Part shown: positions 15,323 to 23,843 of the stretch, one piece after another | Position numbering within the stretch: the stretch's first letter is position 1 | How the letters are laid out: the number at the start of each line of letters is the position of its first letter | Origin: Candidatus Solirubrobacter pratensis | Lineage (GTDB): Bacteria > Actinomycetota > Thermoleophilia > Solirubrobacterales > Solirubrobacteraceae | Length of the DNA stretch: 64,000 bases | NCBI RefSeq assembly: GCF_000425945.1 | Contig: NZ_AUEK01000008.1 | Coordinates: 62,001-126,000 of the forward strand | Direction: 5' to 3' | Program-made: the position numbers and the translations under genes | Notes under the pieces: model-generated | The model's database searches: none | What the model saw: only the letters and a program-made list of their open reading frames with translations | What the model was told of the DNA's origin: nothing

Positions 15323-16750
15323 ATGGCCCGAGCACTGACGGTCGCGCTCGTCCTCACCTTCGCCTTCGCCGCACCGGCGAGCGCCGCGCCCGAGCTGAGC
15401 AAGCTCGGCGACTTCAACCAGCCGACCTACGCGACGTCCGCCCCTGACGACGGCGGCCGCGTCTACGTCACCGAGAAGCCGGGCGTCGTCCGCATCGCCG
15501 GCCAGGACGCCCCGTTCCTCGACCTCACGGCAGACACGCTGTCGACCGACACCGAGCGCGGGCTGCTCTCGATCGCCTTCGCGCCCGACTACGCGACGAG
15601 CGGCCGCTTCTACGTCTACCTGACCGCTCAGCCGGCCGGCGAGCTGCAGATCCGCGAGTACCGCCGCTCGGCGGGCAATCCGTACGTCGCGGACCCGTCG
15701 ACCGGGCGCACCCTGGTGGCCATCCCCCACGCCGAGGCCCCCAACCACAACGGCGGGCAGCTCCAGTTCGGCCCCGACGGCAAGCTCTACGCGGGCACCG
15801 GCGACGGCGGCGGCGGGAACGACCAGTTCCACCACAGCCAGGACCCGGGCTCGCTGCTGGGCAAGCTGCTGACGATCGACACCGCTCAGGGCGGCGCGAC
15901 CGTCGTCAGCCGCGGCCTGCGCAACCCGTGGCGGTTCAGCTTCGACCGCGCCACCGGGCAGCTCGTGATCGGCGACGTCGGCGAGGGCCAGATCGAGGAG
16001 ATCGACGTGGGCCTGGCGGGCAACTACGGCTGGCCGTGCAAGGAGGGCACGCGCGACAACCCGAGCGCCTTCGGCTGCCCCGGCCCTCCGTCCGCGGCGC
16101 CGTTCCTCGAGCAGACGCACGCGAACGGCTTCTGCTCGGTCGTCGGCGGCTACGTGGTGCGCGATCCCGGCCTCCCCACGCTCAACGGCCGCTACCTCTA
16201 CGGCGACTACTGCAACGCGCCGCTGCGCTCGGTCGACCTGTCCAACGCGGCCTCCGACGCTCCCGTCGGCCTCTCGGTCGGCGGGCTGAGCTCGTTCGGC
16301 CAGGACGCCTGCGGGCGGATCCTCGCCGTCTCGCTCAACGGGCCGGTCTACCGGATGACGGACGGCGCGCTCTCGGCGTGCCCGCGGAGCGCCGCCTCCC
16401 CGCCCGGCGGCGCGGCCGACACCGCCGCCTGCAAGCTCTCCGCGCGCGTGACCGGGCTCAACAGCGTCCGGCGCCGCCACCGCCTGACGGTGGCGCTGCG
16501 CGCGAACGAGGCCTGCAGCGCGACCGCGTCGGCGCGCGTCAGGGGCGTCGCGTCGTTCAAGAGCACGACGCGGCGGCTGAGCGCCTCGCGCCGGGCGACG
16601 CTCACCCTGCGCCTCACCGCCCGCGGGCAGCGCGCCGTCCGCCGTGCGCTGCGCCGCCACCGGACGCTGCGCGTCGAGCTTCGCGTGCGCACGACCGACG
16701 CGGCCGGCAACCGCGGGACGTTCAGCCGGGCCGCGATAATCCGCCGTTAA
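15323..16750 (+). CDS. secreted PQQ-dependent sugar dehydrogenase (glucose/sorbosone type)
   Basis: 475 aa. A signal peptide (ALTVALVLTFAFAAPASA) precedes a six-bladed propeller. Family motifs are TERGLLSIAFAPDYATSGRFYVYLT, AEAPNHNGGQLQFGPDGKLYAGTGDGGGGND (catalytic His region), GLRNPWRFSFDRATGQLVIGDVGEGQIEEID and NYGWPCKEG. A cysteine-rich propeller end leads into an extra C-terminal domain of about 110 residues, very rich in Arg, Thr and Ser (LTVALRANEACSATASARV). That Arg-rich, Ig-like tail is common on secreted Solirubrobacterales proteins. It would oxidise sugars in the periplasm-like space using PQQ. Confidence 0.92.
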   Translation: MARALTVALVLTFAFAAPASAAPELSKLGDFNQPTYATSAPDDGGRVYVTEKPGVVRIAGQDAPFLDLTADTLSTDTERGLLSIAFAPDYATSGRFYVYLTAQPAGELQIREYRRSAGNPYVADPSTGRTLVAIPHAEAPNHNGGQLQFGPDGKLYAGTGDGGGGNDQFHHSQDPGSLLGKLLTIDTAQGGATVVSRGLRNPWRFSFDRATGQLVIGDVGEGQIEEIDVGLAGNYGWPCKEGTRDNPSAFGCPGPPSAAPFLEQTHANGFCSVVGGYVVRDPGLPTLNGRYLYGDYCNAPLRSVDLSNAASDAPVGLSVGGLSSFGQDACGRILAVSLNGPVYRMTDGALSACPRSAASPPGGAADTAACKLSARVTGLNSVRRRHRLTVALRANEACSATASARVRGVASFKSTTRRLSASRRATLTLRLTARGQRAVRRALRRHRTLRVELRVRTTDAAGNRGTFSRAAIIRR

Positions 16751-16751
16751 C

Positions 16752-16789
16752 GGACGCGGGCCGCGTGGTGCGCACCACGCGGCCCGTCC
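16752..16789. terminator. bidirectional hairpin terminator
   Basis: An inverted repeat just after the sugar dehydrogenase stop: GGGCCGCGTGGTGC (16758-16771) and GCACCACGCGGCCC (16770-16783) form a nearly uninterrupted stem, extended by flanking GGAC/GTCC with a GC bulge. It sits between convergent genes, so it can stop transcription from both sides. Confidence 0.7.
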
Positions 16790-16901
16790 TGCAGATCCTT
16801 CCGCCAACCTCCTCCGTGAGGTCCGAGACGCCCTCCGAAGCGTGCGATCCAGAGTGGCATCACACCGGAGAAAGGCCAATCGGACATACGTCGAGGCGCG
16901 G

Positions 16902-18437
16902 TCAGGCGGCCGCCTCCTCCGCCGTCTCGGCCGCCGCGTGCAGCGGCTCGCGCTCGTAGACGGTGCTCGGAACGCGCTTGTAGGGCTGCTCCGGCTCCTG
17001 GTGCTCCTCGTGGTAGGCGGAGTCGGCGTTGACGGCCCACAGATCGTGGTCGGCGCCCTGCGTGATGTTCTCCACCGCGCGCATGGCCGTCAGCATCGAG
17101 TGATCGGAGTTGTTGTAGCGGTGCAGGCCGTTGCGGCCGACCTGCTGCAGGTTCGAGAGCCCCGCGAGCCACTCCTTGATGACCTCGACGCGCTCGCCGT
17201 AGTCGGCGTCGTACATCGGGTACGCCTTCGGGACGCGGGTGACGTAGCCGCGCTCGACCTTCTCGGCCTTGGCCAGGCCCAGCTGCTCGATCTCGCGCTT
17301 GGCGAGCTCGACGAGGTCGTCGTCGTCGGACTCCCACAGGTCGTCGCCCTTGAAGCAGAAGTACTCCATGCCGATCGACGCCTTGGACTGATCGGGCACC
17401 ATCCACGGGCTCCAGGAGCGGAAGTTCTGGATCCGGCCGACGCGGACGCCGGGCTCGTGGATGTAGATCCAGTTGTCCGGGAACAGGTCCTCGCCGTCGA
17501 TCACGAGCGAGATCGTGAGGAAGTCGCGGTAGCGCAGGCCTTGCGCGGCGGCCTGCACGGCGCCCGTCGCGGCGGCGCCGGACATGCCGACGGTCGCGCG
17601 CAGCGGCAGCGAGGAGATGACCTGGGAGGGCTCGATGCGCTCGCCGCCGGCCTCGATCGCGATCACGCGGCCGTCGCGGACCTCGAGCTTGGTGACCGGC
17701 GTGTTGAGCCGGACCTCGCCGCCGTTGGCGATGATCTCGTCGGCCATCGTCTCCCACATCTGCCCCGGGCCGAAGCGCGGGTAGTGGAACTCGTTGATCA
17801 GCGACTTGATCTTGTTGCCCTTGTTGCCCATGAAGGCCGCCTTGGCGGCCGAGAAGAACGACAGGCCCTTGATGCGCTGGGCGGCCCACTCGGCGCGGAT
17901 CTCGGTGCAGGGCGTGCCCCACACCTTCTCGCTGTAGGTCTTGAAGAAGTGCTGATAGAGCCGCTTGCCGAAGCGGTTGGAGACCCACTGCTCGAGGTTG
18001 TCCTCACGGCCCTTGGGCTTGACGGCCGCCCACAGGTAGGACGCCATGCAGCGCATGAGCTCGATCGGGCCCAGCTTCTTGATCACGTCGGTGCCGTTGA
18101 GCGGATAGTCGAGGAACTTGCCGTTCCAGTAGATGCGCGACATCCGCGGGCGCCGGAGGAACTCCTCCTTCATCACCTCGTGCCAGAGGTCGTCGACCTC
18201 CTTGGACTTGGTGAAGAAGCGGTGGCCGCCCAGGTCGAAGCGGAAGCCGTCGCGAACCTCGGTCTTCGCGATGCCTCCGACCTGGTCCTCCGCCTCGAAC
18301 ACGATGACGGGACGCCCCTCCTTCGCAAGCAGGTATCCGGCCGTGAGACCGGCGGGGCCGCCGCCGAGGACAGCGACCGGCTTCTCGGGCCGGAACCGAC
18401 GAGGCGCGTCGGCCGGCGTGTAGTCAACGGTGGACAT
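16902..18437 (-). CDS. UDP-galactopyranose mutase-like FAD-dependent oxidoreductase
   Basis: 511 aa from the ATG at 18437, which has AAGGTGAG 8 bp upstream; a GTG nine bases earlier is possible. VAVLGGGPAGLTAGYLLAKEGRPVIVFEAEDQVGGIAKTEVRDGFRFDLGGHRFFT is the NAD/FAD Rossmann with the HRFF segment seen in UDP-galactopyranose mutase and related amine-oxidase-like proteins. DYPLNGTDVIKKLG and FFKTYSEKVWGTPC follow the mutase-like middle. The role is likely sugar-nucleotide ring modification or saturation for envelope glycans. It diverges from a two-component system. Confidence 0.85.
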   Translation of the reverse strand: MSTVDYTPADAPRRFRPEKPVAVLGGGPAGLTAGYLLAKEGRPVIVFEAEDQVGGIAKTEVRDGFRFDLGGHRFFTKSKEVDDLWHEVMKEEFLRRPRMSRIYWNGKFLDYPLNGTDVIKKLGPIELMRCMASYLWAAVKPKGREDNLEQWVSNRFGKRLYQHFFKTYSEKVWGTPCTEIRAEWAAQRIKGLSFFSAAKAAFMGNKGNKIKSLINEFHYPRFGPGQMWETMADEIIANGGEVRLNTPVTKLEVRDGRVIAIEAGGERIEPSQVISSLPLRATVGMSGAAATGAVQAAAQGLRYRDFLTISLVIDGEDLFPDNWIYIHEPGVRVGRIQNFRSWSPWMVPDQSKASIGMEYFCFKGDDLWESDDDDLVELAKREIEQLGLAKAEKVERGYVTRVPKAYPMYDADYGERVEVIKEWLAGLSNLQQVGRNGLHRYNNSDHSMLTAMRAVENITQGADHDLWAVNADSAYHEEHQEPEQPYKRVPSTVYEREPLHAAAETAEEAAA

Positions 18438-18479
18438 GGCTCTCACCTTGCCCGCTTCACCGGCGATTCCCGCGCCTTG

Positions 18480-18522
18480 CTAAACCCCGCTAACAGCCCC
18501 TAACTCGCGACCGGGCTCTAAC
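18480..18522 (+). promoter_or_regulatory. phased CTAA direct repeats upstream of response regulator 1
   Basis: CTAA occurs at 18480, 18490 and 18500, an exact 10-bp period, and once more at 18518; the last three are CTAAC. The spacing is one helical turn, the arrangement that OmpR/PhoB-family regulators use for head-to-tail dimers. The sites lie just before the response regulator start at 18532 and in front of the divergent flavoprotein, so autoregulation or control of both is plausible. Confidence 0.45.
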
Positions 18523-18531
18523 CTCAAGCCG

Positions 18532-19230
18532 GTGCAGGCGGCCACCGCACTGGACATCCTGCTCGTCGACGACGACCGTCCGCTTCGCGAGATGCTCACC
18601 CGCTCCTTCGAACGGGAGGGCCACCGGGTGACGGCGGTCCCGGACGGCGACACCGCGCTGAGCGCCGCGTCCGAGCGGGCGTTCGACGTCGTGCTGCTCG
18701 ACGTCGCGCTCGGCGCCGGCCCGACGGGCTACGACGTCGCGCGCATGCTGCGCTCCCGCCGCGACGTCGTGCCGATCATCATGCTGACCGCGCTCGACTC
18801 CGAGGCCGACGCCGTCCAGGGCCTGGAGGCGGGCGCCGACGACTACGTCACCAAGCCGTTCGGGCTCGCCGAGCTGCGCTCGCGCATCCGCGCCGTGCTG
18901 CGCCGCGCCCAGGGCCGCGTGGTCGAGGGCGCGCTGCGCGTCGGCCCGGTGGTGCTCGACCGCGACCTGCGCCGCGTCACCGTCGAGGGCGAGCCGGTCA
19001 AGCTGACGTTCAGCGAGTTCGAGCTGCTCGCCTGCCTGATGTCGCGACCCGGCTACGCGTTCAACCGCCAGGAGCTCCTGCGCGCGATCTGGGGTGACTC
19101 GGCGTACCGCGACCCGCGCGCGATCGACGTCCACATCCGGCACCTGCGCGAGAAGCTCGAGGCCCGCCCGGAAGAGCCGAGCCTCATCCTGACCGTCCCC
19201 GGTCAGGGCTATCGCTTCCGAGAGGCATGA
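18532..19230 (+). CDS. OmpR/PhoB-family response regulator (system 1)
   Basis: 232 aa from a GTG start. The receiver domain has DILLVDDDRPLREML, the phospho-acceptor Asp57 in VVLLDVALGAGPTGYDV, the T of MLTAL and the Lys of YVTKPFG. The loop after the Asp, ALGAGPTGYDV, replaces the usual MLPxMDG, a feature shared with the regulator at 27326. The C-terminal winged helix has LTFSEFELLACLMSRPGYAFNRQELLRAIWGDSAYRDPRAIDVHIRHLREKLE. Its stop overlaps the kinase start as ATGA. Confidence 0.95.
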   Translation: MQAATALDILLVDDDRPLREMLTRSFEREGHRVTAVPDGDTALSAASERAFDVVLLDVALGAGPTGYDVARMLRSRRDVVPIIMLTALDSEADAVQGLEAGADDYVTKPFGLAELRSRIRAVLRRAQGRVVEGALRVGPVVLDRDLRRVTVEGEPVKLTFSEFELLACLMSRPGYAFNRQELLRAIWGDSAYRDPRAIDVHIRHLREKLEARPEEPSLILTVPGQGYRFREA

Positions 19231-20798
19231 TCCCGCGCGCGCTCCGGGGCCTGCGAGGGCGGCTGCTGCTGGCCCTCGTGGCCACGAGCGCCGTCACGCT
19301 GGCGGTGGCCGCGGCGGTCACGCTGAGCCCGTTGCGCGAGCGCCTGCGCCAGCAGAGCGTGGACAACCAGGTGAGCGCCGTCGAGGACGCGGTCACGGGC
19401 TTCGAGAGCGCGATGAGCGCGACCGTCGAGAAGCTCAAGATCCCGGAGAAGGACAAGCACGGCAGGCCGCTGACCGCAAACGAGAGGCGCCAGGCGATCG
19501 ACGGGGCTCGCGCGGCGCACCTTCAGGAGGCCTACAGCAAGCTGTACGCGCCGGCCAGCGAGGTCCGCCAACGCACCGACGCACGCGTGCTCGTGCTCGC
19601 GCCGACGCTCACGTCGCTCTCGGGAGAGGCCCCCGACTTCCTCTACGACGACAGCGGCAGCGACAGCACGAGCGACGCGATGCGCGTGGCGGTGCAGGCG
19701 TCCAACCAGAGCACGCAGGTCGTCTCCTTCGACGGCGACGACCTGCTCGTTGCCGAGCCGCTGTACGCGAGCGGCGAGAAGTTCGCCGGCGTCGTCGTCG
19801 CCCAGCGCCGGCTGACCGAGGTCACGAGCGTCGTCGGGCTGGTGCGCAACGCGCTGATCGCCGCCGCGGCGATCGGGCTCGCGGTCGCGATTGGGCTCGG
19901 CCTCGCGCTCTCGGGCACGCTGACGCGCCGCCTCGGCCGGCTGGGCCGTGCCGCGCTTCGGATCACCCGCGAAGGCCCGGAGGCGCCCTCGCCGCGCGAC
20001 GACGGCCGCGACGAGGTCGGCGACCTCGCGCGGGCGCTCGCACGGATGCAGGAGGAGCTGCGCCGGCAGGAGGCGGCGCGGCGTTCGTTCGTCGCCACCG
20101 CCTCGCACGAGCTGCGCACGCCGCTGACGATGCTGCAGGGCACGATGGAGCTGCTCGACGAGGACCTGCAGGGCGACTTCGACCTCGATGACGCGCAGGA
20201 GCAGGTCGCCAACGCGCGGCGCGAGCTGCGGCGACTGTCCGCGCTCGCGAGCGAGCTGCTGGATCTCTCGCGCCTCGACGCCGCCGTGCAGCTGCGCTCC
20301 GAGCCGGTCGAGCTGGGCGAGCTGGCGCGCGCCGTCGGCGCCGAGTTCGCGCTGCGCGCGGCCGAGGTCCAGGTGCCGATCGAGGTCGTCCCGCCGCCCG
20401 AGCCGTGCTGGGCGAAGGCGGATCCGGCGGCGTGCGCGCGGGTCGTGCGCATCCTGATCGACAACGCGCTGCGCTACGCGCCCGAGGGCGAGCCGATCGT
20501 GATCGTCACCGAGCGGCTGGGCAACCGCGTCGTCGTCGAGGTCGCCGACCGCGGTCCCGGGGTGCCGGAGGAGGAGCGCGAGCGCATCTTCGAGCGCTTC
20601 CACCGCGGTCGCGCGGCGGGCGCCGAGAGCGGCTTCGGCCTCGGCCTCGCGATCGGGCGCGAGCTCGCCGAGCGCATGGGCGGCACGCTGCTGCTGGAGG
20701 ACTCCGACGCGGGCGCCTGCTTCCAGCTCGCGCTGCCCGCGACTACCGGGTCTTCACCAGCACCGTCGCCTGCACCGGATTCGGCCGCGGCGGCGTGA
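19227..20798 (+). CDS. sensor histidine kinase (system 1)
   Basis: 523 aa. Membrane helices lie at about residues 10-33 and 208-232 and bracket a large extracytoplasmic sensor of about 170 residues, followed by a HAMP domain. [12 protein letters not shown] (His at about 294) is the phosphorylation site, DNALRYAPEGEP the N-box and GFGLGLAIGRELAERMGG the G-box, then a short Ala/Ser/Pro-rich tail. It partners the regulator at 18532. Its last 56 bp overlap the convergent glycosyltransferase (stop at 20743). The core is closely similar to the kinase at 25992. Confidence 0.93.
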   Translation: MIPRALRGLRGRLLLALVATSAVTLAVAAAVTLSPLRERLRQQSVDNQVSAVEDAVTGFESAMSATVEKLKIPEKDKHGRPLTANERRQAIDGARAAHLQEAYSKLYAPASEVRQRTDARVLVLAPTLTSLSGEAPDFLYDDSGSDSTSDAMRVAVQASNQSTQVVSFDGDDLLVAEPLYASGEKFAGVVVAQRRLTEVTSVVGLVRNALIAAAAIGLAVAIGLGLALSGTLTRRLGRLGRAALRITREGPEAPSPRDDGRDEVGDLARALARMQEELRRQEAARRSFVATASHELRTPLTMLQGTMELLDEDLQGDFDLDDAQEQVANARRELRRLSALASELLDLSRLDAAVQLRSEPVELGELARAVGAEFALRAAEVQVPIEVVPPPEPCWAKADPAACARVVRILIDNALRYAPEGEPIVIVTERLGNRVVVEVADRGPGVPEEERERIFERFHRGRAAGAESGFGLGLAIGRELAERMGGTLLLEDSDAGACFQLALPATTGSSPAPSPAPDSAAAA

Positions 20799-22323
20799 AC
20801 TCCGGCGGCTGGATCGCCGTCACCTCGAGATTCGCGAAGTTGCTCAGGTACTGCGACCACTCCTTGGAGCGGATCCGCACCAGCTTCGTCCACGGCGCGT
20901 TCCAGCGGTTCAGCGCCCATGTGATCGGCTCCACCAGCGCCACGCGATGGCCGACCGGCAGCGCGTCGAGCAGCGGCTTGAGGTCCTTCGAGGGCGTCGT
21001 CGCGTCCAGCCGCGTGACGCCGTCGCGCCAGTCCCACACGCCGACGTCCGACAGCGGCCCCGTCAGGGTCGCGTACTTGAGCCCCCGCGGCAGGTAGTAG
21101 TGCAGCACCGGGACGGTCTCGGGCTGCGTCGAGATCACGAGGTCGCCGGGCGCCAGGCTCGGGCCGATCGCGTGCGCGACCGCGCGCACGTTGCTCTTCT
21201 CCACCGGCGCGGCGTCCTGCGCCCACATCACGACCACGAGCAGCAGGCCGACGAGGCCGAGCCGCCCGGCGCCGGCGAGGCCGCCCGCGGCGAGCAGGAT
21301 GAACGGCGGCAGCGCGATCGCGAAGTAGCGGTTCGCCCACGCCGGCGAGACCTGCGACATCAGCCAGGCGAGCACGATCGTCAGCACGCTCAGGATCGCC
21401 AGCACGGCGACCGCGCGCGCCCTCGGCGACAGCCGCTCGCCCGGCTCGCGGCGCTGCCACAGCGCGAGCAGGCCGGCGCCCGCGCAGATCAGGAGCACGA
21501 TCTGCGGGATCCGCCCGAGCAGCTGGCCGGGCACGCCGAGCAGCGCGTCCAGCGCCGGAGCGTCCGACCACGGCGCGCCCGTGTGGGCCGCCTGGTAGAG
21601 CGTCGTGGGGATCCACGGCAGGTAGAGGACGAACGCGCCGCCGAAGCCGAGCAGGCCGTCGCGCACGAGCTCGCGGCGACGGTCGCCGAGCAGGAGCAGG
21701 AGCCCGTAGGAGACCAGGCACGACAGCGTGAGGAAGATCGCCCAGTTGTGCGTGTACAGCGACGCGGCGAGCGAGAGCGCGAAGCCGGCGATCCACGGTC
21801 TTCGGTCGCCGTCCTCGTCGAGCACGTACGCGCGCAGGAAGCAGGTCGCCACCGGGATCGCCAGCAGGGCGATCAGCGAGTACATCCGCGCCTCCTGGGC
21901 GTACTGGCTCAGGAACGGGTTGAAGGCGGCGAGCACCGCCGCGATCCATGCCGCGCGCGGGCTGCCCCAGATCGCCCGCCCCGCCCACCACGACGCCGGG
22001 ATCGCGAGCAGCGCGAACGCCAGCGAGAGCGAGCGCACGCCCGCCTCGGAATCGCCGGCGACGGCGAGCCAGAAGTGCAGCAGCATGTAGTACAGCGGCG
22101 GCGCGCCATCCTCGCGAAGCGCGTGCGGGATCGCGCCGAGCGAGCGATCCGCGATGCCCGCCGAGATTCCCTCGTCGATCCAGAAGCCGATCGAGATCTC
22201 GCGCGTGCGGATGAGCAGCGAGACGGCGACGAGCACCCCGAGGCCCGCCGGGACCACGACACGCGGGTCGCCGAGCGCCCTCGCACGCAGCCTCCACGCC
22301 GGACGCGAGGCGTAGGTGGCCAT
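20743..22323 (-). CDS. polytopic membrane glycosyltransferase, GT39-like
   Basis: 526 aa with about 10-12 hydrophobic helices. The first loop has EISIGFWIDEGISAGIADRSLGAIPHALREDGAPPLYYMLLHFW, where the acidic WIDE motif corresponds to the DD/DE catalytic pair of dolichyl- or polyprenyl-phosphate-sugar transferases (GT39/ArnT type), with later HNWAIFLTLS and a long C-terminal extracytoplasmic part. It would move a sugar from a lipid carrier onto an envelope acceptor. It starts 10 bp after the upstream membrane protein at 22334 and its 3' end overlaps the convergent kinase gene by 56 bp. Confidence 0.85.
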   Translation of the reverse strand: MATYASRPAWRLRARALGDPRVVVPAGLGVLVAVSLLIRTREISIGFWIDEGISAGIADRSLGAIPHALREDGAPPLYYMLLHFWLAVAGDSEAGVRSLSLAFALLAIPASWWAGRAIWGSPRAAWIAAVLAAFNPFLSQYAQEARMYSLIALLAIPVATCFLRAYVLDEDGDRRPWIAGFALSLAASLYTHNWAIFLTLSCLVSYGLLLLLGDRRRELVRDGLLGFGGAFVLYLPWIPTTLYQAAHTGAPWSDAPALDALLGVPGQLLGRIPQIVLLICAGAGLLALWQRREPGERLSPRARAVAVLAILSVLTIVLAWLMSQVSPAWANRYFAIALPPFILLAAGGLAGAGRLGLVGLLLVVVMWAQDAAPVEKSNVRAVAHAIGPSLAPGDLVISTQPETVPVLHYYLPRGLKYATLTGPLSDVGVWDWRDGVTRLDATTPSKDLKPLLDALPVGHRVALVEPITWALNRWNAPWTKLVRIRSKEWSQYLSNFANLEVTAIQPPEFTPPRPNPVQATVLVKTR

Positions 22324-22333
22324 GCGCCTCAGC

Positions 22334-23743
22334 TTACCCCGGGCACGACGACCCGATGACCCAGCGCGCGGTGCGCGCCTTCTCCGGGAAGCGCGGATCG
22401 TGGGACAGGGACGTGAACGACGGCGTGATCGTCGTGCCGGGCGGATAGGCGAAGATCTCGGTCCGCATCTCGTGCAGGTGCATGTACCAGGCGACGGTCT
22501 GCGTCTGGAATGCCCCCGTATACACGGTCCCGCACGCCTTCAGCTTCGCCGGTCCGCCGCCGGCCGCGATCGCGTCGGGCACCGAGCCGTACAGGTCGGC
22601 CTCGTCCTTGACCGTCTGCGCCCCGGCGCGCAGCTCGCCGACGTCCTCGCTCACGAACGGGTACGCGAACGCGGCGGCCGCGAGCACGAGCGCGCCGGCC
22701 GCGACGATGCCGAAGCGCCGGTGGGCGAGCCGGACGGCGCCGACCCAGCCGGCGCCGGCGAGCACGCAGACGAGCGCGGCGGGGAGCGCGACGTAGCGCA
22801 GGTTGCCGGCGAAGCCGAACTGCGTCATCAGCGCGACGGAGACCATCAGCACGCTGCCGATCGCCGCCATCGTGAGAAACAGCCGATCGCGCGACCGCAG
22901 CGCCCCGATCACGGCGATCGCGCCGCCGAGGTAGACCGGCGGCGTCAGCACCGACGCCGAGCGGCCGAAGACCTCCAGGAACGGGTGCGCGGCGAACGCC
23001 GCCGAGTCGGGGTTCGGCTGGCGGGCGCGCGTCGCGGCGCGCAGGAAGTCGCCCGATCCGAGGTACTCGGGGACGAACCACAGCAGCCCGAGGCCGACGC
23101 CCCCGCCCACGACGAGCGCGAGCGTACGCGGCCCGCGGTCGCGGTAGAGCACGTAGAGGCCGTAGAGCGCGATGAACGGCCACACCTCCGGCCGCAGCAG
23201 CGCGGCGGCGAGGCCGAGCGCGAACGCGTCCTTGTGGCGCCCGTCGAGGTGGCGCTCGAGCGCCCAGAGGCAGACCGCGACGAGGATGCCCTCGGAGTTG
23301 CCGCGCGCGAAGTTGAAGATGAAGTCGTCGGCGAGGAACAGCGCGGCCGCCGCGATCACGCCGGCGACCGGACCCGCGAGCCGCGCGCCGAGCCGATAGG
23401 CCATCGCGAACGCGAGGATGCCGCCCGCGCGCGCGATCGCCAGCCAGGCGAGCGGGGCGCCGTGGTCGCCGAGCAGCGAGAACGGCGTGGTGAAGATCAC
23501 CGGCAGCGGCTTCCACGACGGCCCCGTCGTGGTCACCAGGTCGCCGTGCAGCACCTCGCGGCCCCAGATGATCCACGCCCACGGGTCATACGTCGGCACC
23601 GACGGGAGCAGCAGCGAGAGCGTTGCCAGCGCGAGGCAGGCGAGCAGCAGCGCGCGCCACGGCCGCACGGCGGCCGCCGCCGTGGGGGCTCCGGGCGCGG
23701 GCAGCGCACGAGGGAGCAGCGTCGGATACGAGGTCACGCGCAC
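22334..23743 (-). CDS. polytopic membrane protein, glycosyltransferase-like
   Basis: 469 aa, about ten hydrophobic segments. The first extracytoplasmic loop carries VPTYDPWAWIIWGREVLHGDL and SWKPLPVIFTTPFSLLG, with an acidic residue near the membrane boundary as in GT-C glycosyltransferases; ADDFIFNFARGNSEG and RHLDGRHKDAFALGLAAALLRPEVWPF follow. The C-terminal part is a soluble, Cys-containing domain ending SSCPG. The GT-C fold is inferred from topology and the loop 1 acid. It forms a pair with the next gene at 20743 (10-bp gap). Confidence 0.78.
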   Translation of the reverse strand: MRVTSYPTLLPRALPAPGAPTAAAAVRPWRALLLACLALATLSLLLPSVPTYDPWAWIIWGREVLHGDLVTTTGPSWKPLPVIFTTPFSLLGDHGAPLAWLAIARAGGILAFAMAYRLGARLAGPVAGVIAAAALFLADDFIFNFARGNSEGILVAVCLWALERHLDGRHKDAFALGLAAALLRPEVWPFIALYGLYVLYRDRGPRTLALVVGGGVGLGLLWFVPEYLGSGDFLRAATRARQPNPDSAAFAAHPFLEVFGRSASVLTPPVYLGGAIAVIGALRSRDRLFLTMAAIGSVLMVSVALMTQFGFAGNLRYVALPAALVCVLAGAGWVGAVRLAHRRFGIVAAGALVLAAAAFAYPFVSEDVGELRAGAQTVKDEADLYGSVPDAIAAGGGPAKLKACGTVYTGAFQTQTVAWYMHLHEMRTEIFAYPPGTTITPSFTSLSHDPRFPEKARTARWVIGSSCPG

Positions 23744-23843
23744 GGTCGACAGGCGAATCTAGACGGGCGCAAGGCGTAGCACCCGTACCCGCTCATGGTG
23801 CTTAATGGCTCATCCGGACTCGCCGGTCGCCCCGGCGCGGGCG

